Assembly: GCA_902615995.1 (NCBI GenBank)
Contig: CACMRF010000001.1
Coordinates: 119,008-183,007 of the forward strand
Length of the DNA: 64,000 bases
Reading direction: 5' to 3'
Origin: an uncultured SAR116 cluster alpha proteobacterium
Lineage (GTDB): Bacteria; Pseudomonadota; Alphaproteobacteria; Puniceispirillales; Marisalimonadaceae
Shown piece after piece: positions 55,712-64,000 of this stretch. The notes under the pieces were generated by a model that was not told where the DNA came from, made no database searches, and saw nothing but the letters and a program-made list of their open reading frames with translations. How positions within the stretch are numbered: the stretch's first letter is position 1; every line of letters starts with the position of its first letter. A program made the translations under genes and the position numbers.

Positions 55712-56752
55712 ATGGCTATAGTCAAATTAGAAAATGTTTCTAAGTCATGGGGAGATTTCAAGGCAGTTGATGATTTTAATTTAACTATAAATGATGAAGA
55801 ATTTTTAGTTTTATTAGGACCATCAGGATGTGGAAAAACAACAACCATGAGAATGATTGCTGGACTAGAAGAGTTATCTTCTGGAACTATTAGGATTAAT
55901 GATATTATAGTTAACGATCTTGAACCAAAAGACAGAGACGTGTCTATGGTTTTTCAATCATATGGTTTATATCCAAACATGAGTGTTTATGAAAATATAA
56001 GATTTCCTCTTAAAATTAGAAAAATAAAAAAGTCACTCCACGAAAAACTGGTTATGCGAGCTGTAAAAATGGTAGAATTGGAAAAATTTCTAAAAAGAAA
56101 ACCTGCAGAATTATCTGGTGGACAAAAACAGAGAGTTGCACTTGCTAGAGCATTAGTAAGAAATCCAAACATTTTTTTAATGGACGAACCTCTATCTAAC
56201 TTAGATGCAAAATTAAGAGTTTCGACACGAGCCCAAATAAAACATCTACAAAACAAACTAAAAATTACAACTATTTATGTAACTCACGACCAAGTTGAAG
56301 CAATGACCTTAGCAGATCGTGTTGTTGTAATGAATAATGGTAAAATTCAACAAATTGGATCACCAAGAGAAATTTACAATAGGCCCTTTAATACCTTTGT
56401 TGCTTCTTTTATAGGAAGCCCTCCCATGAATTTAATTCCAATATCTATTAAGAATAAAAAAACAATTTCTAAAGATTTAAAATTTTCAAATGTTAATATT
56501 AAAGATGGAAAATATATACTTGGCTTCAGAGCTGAAGATGCTAGTATAATAAGTAAAGGTAATTTCACTGGACCAATTTATTCAATAGAACTTTTAGGGG
56601 ATAGTACAATAGTTACACTAAAAATAAAAAATTATTTGTTAAATGTTAAAACCTCTAACAATTTTTCCTCAAGAATTGGTGAAATTATATCAGTAAAAAT
56701 ACCAAATAATTTATGTCATTTTTTTGATTCAAAAACTGGAATTCATTTATAA
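55712..56752 (+). CDS. sugar-type ABC transporter ATP-binding protein (UgpC/MalK-like)
   Basis: The track start 55670 lies inside the HAD gene. ATG 55712 (MAIVKLENVSKSWGDF) is the family-typical start and gives 346 residues. Walker A is LLGPSGCGKTTTMRM (around residue 37), signature LSGGQKQRVALARALV, Walker B IFLMDEPLSNLDAKLR and switch VTHDQVEAMTLADRV. A C-terminal TOBE-like regulatory domain follows (FIGSPPMNLIPI, LGFRAEDASI). It powers the importer encoded by the next three genes. Confidence 0.93.
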   Translation: MAIVKLENVSKSWGDFKAVDDFNLTINDEEFLVLLGPSGCGKTTTMRMIAGLEELSSGTIRINDIIVNDLEPKDRDVSMVFQSYGLYPNMSVYENIRFPLKIRKIKKSLHEKLVMRAVKMVELEKFLKRKPAELSGGQKQRVALARALVRNPNIFLMDEPLSNLDAKLRVSTRAQIKHLQNKLKITTIYVTHDQVEAMTLADRVVVMNNGKIQQIGSPREIYNRPFNTFVASFIGSPPMNLIPISIKNKKTISKDLKFSNVNIKDGKYILGFRAEDASIISKGNFTGPIYSIELLGDSTIVTLKIKNYLLNVKTSNNFSSRIGEIISVKIPNNLCHFFDSKTGIHL

Positions 56753-56769
56753 ATAGATTGGAGTAAAAT

Positions 56770-57999
56770 ATGAATTTAATAAAGTATACTTTTTTGTTAA
56801 CAAGTTTTTTGTTTTTTTTGATAAAAAATTCTTTTGCCTGTGAAATAAAAGCAAGGGTAAGTGTTGTTGGAAACGAATTTCCAGCTATACAAACAGTTGG
56901 TGCAGGTGCAAAAAAATGTAAGGGTGCTGAAGTTAAAACAAACTTAACAGCTGACCATCAAAAAATTAATGTAGCCGGAATGAGTAGTAAACCAGCGGAA
57001 TACACATCTGCAATAGTTGCAAATACATCAATTGTCGCACTTTTAAACAACGATTTAATTAGACCTTTAGACGATCTAGTAAAAAAACATGGCTCAAAAC
57101 TTAAGAAAAATCAACTTATCACTATTAACGGTAAAGTGATGGCGGTAGCTTTTATGGCTAATGCTCAACATTTAGTTTATAGAAAAGACGTTTTAAATAA
57201 ACTTAATATTTCTGTTCCTAAAACATATGAAGAAATGTTAGCAGCTGCAAAAAAAATTCGGGAATCTGGTCTTGCAAAAAATCCTGTAGGTGGAGCTTAT
57301 AAAGCAGGTTGGAACTTGGCACAGGAATTTAATAATATGTTTATTGGATATGGTGGTAAACATTTTAAAGGTAACACGCCTGAACCAAACGTGAATTCGA
57401 ATGCTGGAAAAAAAGCATTAAATATGATGAAGTCTTTATCTGAATACATGAATCCAGATTTTTTAACTCATGATAGTAATGCTACGAACGCAGAGTTCAG
57501 AGCTGGTAACGTTATCTTGATGAATATGTGGGGAAGTAGAGCTGCAACACTAACTGATGCAGATGGAGTTTCTGAGGCTGTAAAAAAAGGAATGGATATA
57601 GCTGGTCCAATGACTGTTGGAGGTGGTACTATTCCAGCATCTACACTTTTTTGGGATGGTTGGACAGTTGCAAAAAAAATAAGTGATGCCGAAGCTGAGG
57701 CTACTTTTATTGCTATGATGAATGCAATAGACCCATCTATTATTAAGAATGATAATGTTAGAAAGCAAGCAGTTTGGCTTTTAGACGGATACACCCCAAC
57801 AGATGCCGCTAGAGGTGTTTTCGCAGCAGCAAAAATGAATACAACGCCTTACCCAATGCTTCCTTATGCTGGCTTAATGCATTCAGCTATAGGCGCAGAA
57901 ATTGCAGATTTTATGCAAGGTAAAGAAAACGCAAAAAAAACTTTGTCTGATATTGAGGATGCTTATCGTGCAGCTGCAAAAGAAAAAGGGTTTTTATAA
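56770..57999 (+). CDS. ABC transporter solute-binding protein (sugar type, SBP_bac_1)
   Basis: The 409-residue protein has a signal peptide (about 1-23, ending NSFAC). The fold is that of family-1 binding proteins: VALLNNDLIRPLDDLVKKHG, MAVAFMANAQHLVYRKDVLNKL and AGNVILMNMWGSRAATLTDADG. Family members bind sugars, glycerol-phosphodiesters or polyols, and the ligand here cannot be stated. An AT-rich gap with a 12-bp hairpin separates it from the permease genes. Confidence 0.9.
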   Translation: MNLIKYTFLLTSFLFFLIKNSFACEIKARVSVVGNEFPAIQTVGAGAKKCKGAEVKTNLTADHQKINVAGMSSKPAEYTSAIVANTSIVALLNNDLIRPLDDLVKKHGSKLKKNQLITINGKVMAVAFMANAQHLVYRKDVLNKLNISVPKTYEEMLAAAKKIRESGLAKNPVGGAYKAGWNLAQEFNNMFIGYGGKHFKGNTPEPNVNSNAGKKALNMMKSLSEYMNPDFLTHDSNATNAEFRAGNVILMNMWGSRAATLTDADGVSEAVKKGMDIAGPMTVGGGTIPASTLFWDGWTVAKKISDAEAEATFIAMMNAIDPSIIKNDNVRKQAVWLLDGYTPTDAARGVFAAAKMNTTPYPMLPYAGLMHSAIGAEIADFMQGKENAKKTLSDIEDAYRAAAKEKGFL

Positions 58000-58012
58000 A
58001 ATCAAATTCAAT

Positions 58013-58041
58013 AAACTAGAGAGACACGTTCTCTCTAGTTT
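58013..58041 (+). terminator. hairpin after the sugar-type binding protein gene
   Basis: A perfect 12-bp inverted repeat, AAACTAGAGAGA with TCTCTCTAGTTT, encloses CACGT. It starts 13 bases after the stop of the binding protein and ends 6 bases before the permease ATG. Like the hairpin at 41.7 kb, it may attenuate transcription or protect the upstream mRNA. It could also affect translation start of the permease. Confidence 0.7.
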
Positions 58042-58047
58042 TAAATT

Positions 58048-59073
58048 ATGAAGCATAAGACTTTTTTTTGGTTTATATTGCCAACGTTTTTGGCAATGTT
58101 AATTTTTATTTTTTTACCAATTATTTCTGTTATTTTACAATCAATCCACACACCACATGAAAATGTACTTGTCACAGTTGAAAATTGTGACCCTTTTGGA
58201 TGTAAAAAAGTTACATCTATTGACCATGAAGCTACAAAAAATTTAAAACAGTCCGAGCCTTTGGGTAAATTTGTTGGGTTAGATATCTATTTTGATAGAG
58301 GACACTTGGCGATTGAAAATTTTAAACTATTATGGAAAAACTCTAAAAATATTTCTTCATTTGTAAAATCCTTAGGTAATCTTCCATTTTATAAAGCTGT
58401 TTTTTTTACACTAACTTTTACATTCACAGTCACACCCATAATGCTTTTACTTGGTTTATTGATCGCTTTAGGTGTAAATTCTATAAGTAAAAAATTAAAA
58501 GGGATAGTAATTTTTTTTTCGCTGTTACCAATGATTGTAACTCCTCTTATTGGTTCAATAATATTATTTTGGATGATTGACTCACGAGGTATAATTGGTA
58601 ATTTAATACAATGGTTACTTGATGATCCTAATTTATCTCTTAAAGCTTCAACTTCATTAACTTGGATTATGTTAATTGTTTATGGAGTGTGGCATGCAAT
58701 ACCATTTTCCTTTATTGTATTTTATGCAGGATTACAAACTGTACCAAAAGATCAACTTGAATCTGCTAAAATTGATGGTGCTAATAAATTTGAAGAAGTA
58801 ATCTACATTATTATCCCTCATTTAATGCCATTAATTACATTTGTTACACTTATGCAATTAATGGATAATTTTCGCGTATTTGAACCTATTGTTGGTTTCA
58901 GTGCAGAAGCTCACGCTACTTCATTAAGCTGGATAATTTTTAATGACTTAGGAGGCGAAACACGACAGCTCTCAGCCGCAGCTACAAGCTCCATTTTGAC
59001 AATTATAGGAGTAATAATTTTACTTTCACCAGTTTTAGTGAGAACTTGGAGGGACTTTAAATTTAAAAAATGA
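58048..59073 (+). CDS. sugar-type ABC transporter permease (MalF/UgpA-like)
   Basis: The 341-residue permease has six membrane helices. Between helix 1 and 2 it carries a long periplasmic loop (about 35-115) with a cysteine pair in ENCDPFGCKK. The coupling loop is DQLESAKIDGANKFEEVIYIIIPHLMP (EAA motif, around 240). It overlaps the second permease by four bases. Confidence 0.93.
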   Translation: MKHKTFFWFILPTFLAMLIFIFLPIISVILQSIHTPHENVLVTVENCDPFGCKKVTSIDHEATKNLKQSEPLGKFVGLDIYFDRGHLAIENFKLLWKNSKNISSFVKSLGNLPFYKAVFFTLTFTFTVTPIMLLLGLLIALGVNSISKKLKGIVIFFSLLPMIVTPLIGSIILFWMIDSRGIIGNLIQWLLDDPNLSLKASTSLTWIMLIVYGVWHAIPFSFIVFYAGLQTVPKDQLESAKIDGANKFEEVIYIIIPHLMPLITFVTLMQLMDNFRVFEPIVGFSAEAHATSLSWIIFNDLGGETRQLSAAATSSILTIIGVIILLSPVLVRTWRDFKFKK

Positions 59074-59942
59074 CAAAAAAAAATTCAAACAGATTTTCTA
59101 TACTCATTTACTCATTTATAATTATTTGGGTTTTTTTAGCCTCATTTCCTTTCTTTTGGACATTTTGGGGTTCTTTTAAAGTAGAGCTAGATTTTTTTTC
59201 AATTTCAAATTGGTATAATGCAGTCACCGGGAAGAATACTTTTGATACCTACAACTCTCAGTTTACTGGAGCTGGTTATGAAGGAGCTTGGATTCAAGAA
59301 GAATTTTGGAGATCTTTTGTTAACTCAGCCATAGTTTGTTTTTTTGTTGTCTTAACCTCCCTAACAATTGGCACGTTAGGGGCTTATGCATTATCTAGGT
59401 CAAATTATAAATATACTTTTTGGCTCTTAATTACAGCTCTGATTTTTAGGGCAATGCCCCCAATTACTCTTGTGGCTGGATATCTACCACCTTTTTTTGA
59501 GTGGAATATTTGGGGGATATTACCAACAACTATAATCGTGCTAGTATCGATTAATCAACCTTTCACGCTTTGGATGCTACACTCTTTTTTTCAAAACATC
59601 CCTAAAGAACTTGATGAAAGTGCCAAGGTAGATGGATGCTCCCAATTTCAGGCATTTAGATACGTTATTATACCAGTAATGTGGCCTGGTGTAATAACAA
59701 CAGGATTATTTAGTTTTTTGTTAGCCTATAATGATTTTGCGGTGACTGCTATGTTATTATCTGATGAAAATAGAACTATGATACCAAAAATTGCTGCTTT
59801 TTTGGGAACGACTTATACTGAAGGAAATGTAATGTTCGCAGTTGCAGCTGTTGTTTCAGCTACTGTTCCACTTTTCATACTTGTAATATTTTTTCAAAAA
59901 AAAATAGTCAGTGGTCTTACACAAGGTGCCGTGAAAGGATAA
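59070..59942 (+). CDS. sugar-type ABC transporter permease (MalG/UgpE-like)
   Basis: The 290-residue permease has six helices, with an enlarged first periplasmic loop (DTYNSQFTGAGYEGAWIQEEFW). The EAA coupling loop reads KELDESAKVDGCSQFQAFRYVIIPVMWPG (around 190). Overlap with the upstream permease and a 6-base gap to the SnoaL gene indicate one transcript. Confidence 0.93.
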   Translation: MTKKNSNRFSILIYSFIIIWVFLASFPFFWTFWGSFKVELDFFSISNWYNAVTGKNTFDTYNSQFTGAGYEGAWIQEEFWRSFVNSAIVCFFVVLTSLTIGTLGAYALSRSNYKYTFWLLITALIFRAMPPITLVAGYLPPFFEWNIWGILPTTIIVLVSINQPFTLWMLHSFFQNIPKELDESAKVDGCSQFQAFRYVIIPVMWPGVITTGLFSFLLAYNDFAVTAMLLSDENRTMIPKIAAFLGTTYTEGNVMFAVAAVVSATVPLFILVIFFQKKIVSGLTQGAVKG

Positions 59943-59948
59943 TAAATT

Positions 59949-61401
59949 ATGAAAAAAAAAATAATTCATTCAAAATTAACTAAAAACAATAATCTATCTA
60001 AAACCAAAGAAACGGAAAAAGTTCTAGAAAAAATGGTTGATGCTTTAAATGATCATAGAATAAAGGATATTGGAGAATTTTTTTCATCAACATTTAACTG
60101 GTTTGGAAATTATGGTTGTGGGACAAAAAAAGGATTAAAAGAATTTCAAAATAATTGGCAAGTACCTTTTCAAAAAGCTTTCTCAAATAAAGTATGTATT
60201 GATGAAGCTAGAATAGTCGTTGGAGAATGGGGTGCTTCTTTTGGCAGACAAGAAGCATTTCATACGGGTATATTCATGGGTATAAAGCCTACAAATAAAA
60301 AAGTTGAAATTAGATATATGGATTTTTGGAAAGTGAAAAACAAAAAAATAGTTAATAATTGGGTAATGGTTGATTTTCCTGGAGTTTTAAAACAATTAGG
60401 CTTTGATATATTTAACGGTGAAGGTTGGGAAAAATTTGATAAAAAAAATAAATTCCAAATTGGAAAAGATTTTAAAGTTGAAAAATTTATTTATGGAATA
60501 ACTGAAGAAATTTGGGAAAATAAAAAGATTAATTCTGTTTATGATTATTATAAAAAAGATGTTATTGTCAGATCTCCCAGGAAAACAACGTACAAATGTA
60601 ATGACGTAATCAATTCTACAATAGATACATTAAGTCAATTTCCTAATAGGCAATTGATTGGAGAAGATGTAATTTGGTCTGGAGATAATAAAAATGGTAT
60701 CTTAAGCTCACACAGAATTTTATCCACAGCAACACATAAAGGTAATGGTTTTTATGGAAAATCAACAGGAAAAAAAGTTATTTATAGAGTTATTGCTGAT
60801 TGTTTTATTATAGATAACAAGGTAGTTGAAGAATGGATAGTTAGAGATGAAAGTGCTATTTTAAATCAACTAGGATTGACTGCTAAAAAATTTGTAGAAA
60901 TGAAAATTAAAGAAAAGTTTTTCAATAAGAGATGTTTGAATTCTATTTCAAATGCTTTTGATGTTAAGAATATTATCACAAATAATTCTAATGAATTTAC
61001 TAAAACTTACATCTCGAATTTCAAAAAGTTAATTGACAAAGATTTTGATTTATTAAAAAAAAATTACGAGAGATCTGCTCAAACTTTCTGGCCAGGAGGA
61101 AAAATAAATTATTCGTATGAACAAATAAAAAAAATATGGTCAGATTTTTTGAATTGTTTTGAAGAATTAGAATTGATCATACACTTTTTTTCTGGAATGA
61201 CAGAACCAATTTTACCCCCCCCGAGTTGCCATAAGGTGGACAATTAAGGGAAAACATTTAAATAAAGGATATTACGGATGTCCATCGCAAAAGAATATTG
61301 AAATTGCTGGCATATCTCATGTCGAATTTGGAAAAACTGGAATAATTAGGGAATATGTCATCTTTGATGAAATATCTATTTGGAAACAGATATTACTTTA
61401 A
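59949..61401 (+). CDS. triple SnoaL-like domain protein, frameshifted at a C8 tract
   Basis: As sequenced the frame ends at 61247 (432 residues). Removing one C from the C8 run at 61215-61222 continues the frame as PPRVAIRWTIKGKHL..., through GISHVEFGKTGIIREYV and FDEISIWKQILL, to TAA 61399-61401 (483 residues). The added tail completes the third SnoaL/NTF2-like domain. The three domains span about 20-155, 165-310 and 345-483. Each shows the DFWKVKNKKI- or ADCFIIDNKV-like strand. SnoaL proteins are small-molecule cyclases or isomerases. Three in one chain is uncommon. Position after the permeases implies a role with the imported compound. Confidence 0.82.
61215..61222 (+). repeat. C8 homopolymer at the frameshift site
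   Basis: Eight consecutive C bases in a roughly 30% GC context, at the point where the SnoaL protein's reading frame breaks. Seven C would keep the frame open to 61401. Confidence 0.9.
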
Positions 61402-61415
61402 TTATACTGCTTGTA

Positions 61416-62387
61416 ATGAGTAATTTTAACATTCAAGACAGGCTAGTAAGATTTGGTGAATTAATACCTTGCAAAACTGCATTTATTGATGCTCATACAC
61501 CTGGATCTAACTTAAAGGAAAATTTTACAATTATTGGAGCAGGAGTTTCTGAAAATCCTGATCAACACGTCCATATTAACATACCTCACGGTTTTAATAT
61601 TGGAGCTGCTGGTCAACCACCCAAATGTAATAATTCACTTCATAGCCACAGAACAGCTGAGGTGTTCTTTGTTTTATTTGGTAAATGGAGATTTTTTTGG
61701 GGAATTAACGGCAACGCTGGTGAAGTTATTCTTGAAAAAGGTGACATATTTAACATTCCTACAGGAATTTTTAGAGGTTTTGAAAATATAGGCGAATCGT
61801 ATGGTATGTTAATGGCTGTGTTAGGTGGAAATGACGCTGGTGGAGGCGTGATTTGGGCACCAAAGGTTTTAAATGACGCAAAACAACATGGCCTAATTTT
61901 ATCTGAAAAAGGAAAAATTTATGATACAAAATTAGGACAAAATCTACCTCATAACGAAAAAGAGATGCCCGCGTTAACGAAAAAAGAATTGTCACAATTT
62001 CCTGAGATAGAAGCTAGGAAAATTATACCTTTTTATGTAGCAAGATATTTGGATCTATATTCCTTATCAAAACAAAATTTTGTTTCAGTTATTGGCGAAC
62101 ATGGTATTCTTTATGATAAACCAGGTTTTGAGATAAATTTTATATCTGAAAAATGTACAAATAAAATTAAAAATTATTTTGATAAAGACTCCGTATTAAT
62201 GCCTATTGAAGGTTGTTGGAATATTGAAGCAGAAATTTTTAACTTAACTTTAAATCCTGGTGATACATTATCAGTTCCAAAAAATACACAGTTCAATCTT
62301 AAAACAACCAAACCTTATATGTCCTCAATGTATCAAGTAATACCTACAAATGATCCTGCTGGATCAACTCAATTACGAACTTCTTAA
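61416..62387 (+). CDS. two-domain cupin protein
   Basis: The track start 61380 lies in the SnoaL tail. ATG 61416 (MSNFNIQDRLVRFGEL) gives 323 residues. The first cupin has LHSHRTAEVFFVLFGKWRFFW (metal histidines and glutamate, around residue 75) and EKGDIFNIPTGIFRGFENIG. The second (about 215-310) has LNPGDTLSVPKNTQF but lacks the metal ligands. It is probably a metal-dependent isomerase or dioxygenase. It shares one base with the following gene (TAATG-like overlap), so is co-translated with it. Confidence 0.85.
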   Translation: MSNFNIQDRLVRFGELIPCKTAFIDAHTPGSNLKENFTIIGAGVSENPDQHVHINIPHGFNIGAAGQPPKCNNSLHSHRTAEVFFVLFGKWRFFWGINGNAGEVILEKGDIFNIPTGIFRGFENIGESYGMLMAVLGGNDAGGGVIWAPKVLNDAKQHGLILSEKGKIYDTKLGQNLPHNEKEMPALTKKELSQFPEIEARKIIPFYVARYLDLYSLSKQNFVSVIGEHGILYDKPGFEINFISEKCTNKIKNYFDKDSVLMPIEGCWNIEAEIFNLTLNPGDTLSVPKNTQFNLKTTKPYMSSMYQVIPTNDPAGSTQLRTS

Positions 62388-63505
62388 TGACAATTTTAAC
62401 AACACATGTTGGGTCATTGCCAAGAAGCAAAAAATTGTCTGACCTTCTTTTTAAAAAAGAAAATAATGAATTTTATGATAAAGATTTATTTAATAAAGTT
62501 GTAAAGGAAGCAGTTTTTGACATTGTAAAAAAACAAAAAGAAGTTGGAATTGATATTATATCTGATGGGGAGATGTCAAAAATATCTTATGCAACTTATG
62601 TAAAAGATAGATACAATGGATTTTCAGGTGATAGTCCTAGAAATGCACCTTCAGATCTCAAAAGATTTCCAGGCTATTTAAAGAAATTAGCTGATAGTGG
62701 TGGAACACCAACTTATTCAAGACCTTGTTGTGTCTCTAAGATTTCTTCTAAAGGTGACAGTGAACTAGTTGCTGACATTAAAAATTTGAAGGACGCTATG
62801 AAAAAAAATAAGTTATCTAAAGGATTTATGAATTCAGCTTCACCAGGCGTTATATCATTATTTCTTGCTAATTCTTTTTATAAAACAAGAACAGAATATC
62901 TTGTAGCTATATCTGAAGCTATGGAAAAAGAATTTAATCTCATTGCGAACTCAGGATTAAACTTACAATTAGATTGCCCAGACTTAGCTTTGTCAAGACA
63001 CATGATTTTTTCAAAATTGAGTGATAAAGAATTTATAAAAATTGCAAATGAAAATATGGAAATTTTAAACCACTGTCTTCGTAAAATTGATCCAAGTATG
63101 TTAAGAATTCATGTTTGTTGGGGAAATTATGAAGGTCCTCATATTGATGATATTTCAATTAGTGAGATTTTCGAAATTATAATGTCATTTAGAGGCAATT
63201 ATATTTTATTTGAATCCTCTAATCCAAGACATGCTCATGAATGGAAAATATTTGATGATTTAAAAACTAAGATACCTGAAACAAAAATTTTAATACCAGG
63301 GGTAATAGATTCTACAAGTAATTTTGTTGAGCACCCAGACTTAATTTGCCAAAGACTAATGAAATTTATCAATATTGTTGGTAAAGACAGAGTTATAGCT
63401 GGATCAGACTGTGGTTTTGGCACTTTTGCAGGTTTTGGCAATGTTGACGAAGATATCGTCTATGAAAAATTAAAATCAATGACAACAGCGGCACAAAGGA
63501 TTTAA
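62387..63505 (+). CDS. MetE-like (cobalamin-independent methionine synthase C-terminal type) methyltransferase
   Basis: The 372-residue protein matches the catalytic half of MetE only, as in YxjG/YxjH-type proteins. It opens TTHVGSLPRSKKLSDLLF. Zinc ligands are visible: His and Cys in LRIHVCWGNYEGPH (around 240) and Cys in IAGSDCGFGTFAG (around 345), with a Glu in ILFESSNPRHAHEW. The folate-binding N-terminal half of MetE is absent. It may move a methyl group to a thiol from the compound taken up by the adjacent importer. Confidence 0.9.
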   Translation: MTILTTHVGSLPRSKKLSDLLFKKENNEFYDKDLFNKVVKEAVFDIVKKQKEVGIDIISDGEMSKISYATYVKDRYNGFSGDSPRNAPSDLKRFPGYLKKLADSGGTPTYSRPCCVSKISSKGDSELVADIKNLKDAMKKNKLSKGFMNSASPGVISLFLANSFYKTRTEYLVAISEAMEKEFNLIANSGLNLQLDCPDLALSRHMIFSKLSDKEFIKIANENMEILNHCLRKIDPSMLRIHVCWGNYEGPHIDDISISEIFEIIMSFRGNYILFESSNPRHAHEWKIFDDLKTKIPETKILIPGVIDSTSNFVEHPDLICQRLMKFINIVGKDRVIAGSDCGFGTFAGFGNVDEDIVYEKLKSMTTAAQRI

Positions 63506-63512
63506 TGTCAGC

Positions 63513-64000
63513 TTAATCTTTTTTAAAATTTAAATTTATCCAAATTACTAACATTATGAAATATGCGTTTAAAATATACCAAATAACTTCAAAAATTGAT
63601 TTAAATTTATCTAAAAAATTTATACTTAAGGAATTTAAAAGTAAAGTAAGTGAGACAAAGATCAAACCAATAGCAATGATAGAATTTTTTCTTTTATGAT
63701 TTTTATATCTCATAGGATGAATTACTTTAATAGGAATTATCTTTAATGATATTAAAACTACAAGTATGATTAAATTATTCCAAACGTTTAAATCTAAAAT
63801 CGATAAATAAATAATAATAACATTCCAAATAGAAGGAAATCCTATATACAAATAATTTTGCGTCATTATTTTTAAATAAGAAAAAGAAAATAAAGAAATA
63901 CTTAATATTATTATCGGCAAAACAATTATAAATTGTTCAGGCACATAATTGAATTTGTAAATAATTATACACGGTATGAATACGTAGTTTATATAATCGA
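63513..64000 (-). CDS. pcs: phosphatidylcholine synthase, 5' end cut by window edge
   Basis: The track shows only 143 residues from GTG 63944, but the frame is open to base 64000 and reads DYINYVFIPCIIIYKFNYVPEQF before it. DYxxYVFxP, FPSIWNVIIIYL and KIIPIKVIHPMRYKNHK are characteristic of bacterial Pcs, a CDP-alcohol phosphotransferase-family membrane enzyme that joins choline to CDP-diacylglycerol. The visible part holds about six helices of the C-terminal two thirds. The catalytic DG..AR..G motif would lie beyond the window. It converges on the MetE-like gene, 7 bases apart. Confidence 0.85.
   Translation of the reverse strand, partial: DYINYVFIPCIIIYKFNYVPEQFIIVLPIIILSISLFSFSYLKIMTQNYLYIGFPSIWNVIIIYLSILDLNVWNNLIILVVLISLKIIPIKVIHPMRYKNHKRKNSIIAIGLIFVSLTLLLNSLSINFLDKFKSIFEVIWYILNAYFIMLVIWINLNFKKD

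Noticed and set aside
61534-61995. Plus-strand 85-residue and minus-strand 74-residue ORFs within the cupin gene
   Set aside because: They overlap the clear cupin frame and have no features of their own.

Overview
The window is a gene-dense, AT-rich (roughly 30% GC by eye) stretch of bacterial chromosome. Its gene families point to a marine-type, streamlined alphaproteobacterium: IalB-like and DUF3429 proteins, the long two-domain dCTP deaminase, an argD-argF-hslO block, phosphatidylcholine synthase, and many small-substrate transporters. I cannot assign a lineage more exactly without tree building. No rRNA, tRNA, CRISPR array, insertion sequence or prophage was seen. No gap without a gene exceeds about 250 bases.

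Layout. 1-5.7 kb: an RND efflux pump (5' part of the permease plus its adaptor), PEP carboxykinase, a flavoprotein and a periplasmic glutathione peroxidase, closed by a bidirectional terminator. 5.7-10.8 kb: Bax inhibitor-1 protein, rlmN, IalB-like and DUF3429 proteins, a CPBP-type membrane protein and argG. 10.9-20.1 kb: a complete propionate-to-succinyl-CoA locus (pccB-pccA-mcm-prpE on the minus strand, mce divergent) next to a quinone oxidoreductase. 20-31 kb: housekeeping genes (SprT-like, ABC ATPase, folE, trkH-like, hslO-argF-argD, dCTP deaminase, ABC-2 permease, recX, acs). 31-40 kb: a CoA-transferase pair, TPR protein, rhodanese, DUF1932 dehydrogenase and four secondary transporters. 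40-50.4 kb: a peptide-type ABC importer without ATPase genes, followed by hydrolases that cut amide and N-acyl amino acid bonds, a MobA-like protein, an amidase, an acyltransferase and a PhyH dioxygenase. 50.4-53.2 kb: small unknown genes, a DsrE protein and a broken DUF2905 gene. 53.3-63.5 kb: an aldehyde dehydrogenase, then a compact co-directional cluster: HAD-like protein, sugar-type ABC importer, triple SnoaL-domain protein, two-cupin protein and MetE-like methyltransferase. The right edge cuts a phosphatidylcholine synthase gene.

Main points of interest. (1) The 55-63.5 kb cluster looks like an uptake and catabolic module for an unidentified, possibly methylated, substrate. Its HAD-like member has lost the catalytic aspartates, and its SnoaL gene carries a frameshift at a C8 tract. 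(2) Two genes, pccB and mobA, have no usable ATG/GTG/TTG start. They appear to begin at ATT and ATA respectively, each behind a well-placed Shine-Dalgarno sequence. (3) A DUF2905 gene is frameshifted and degenerate. (4) The peptide-type ABC importer lacks local ATPases.
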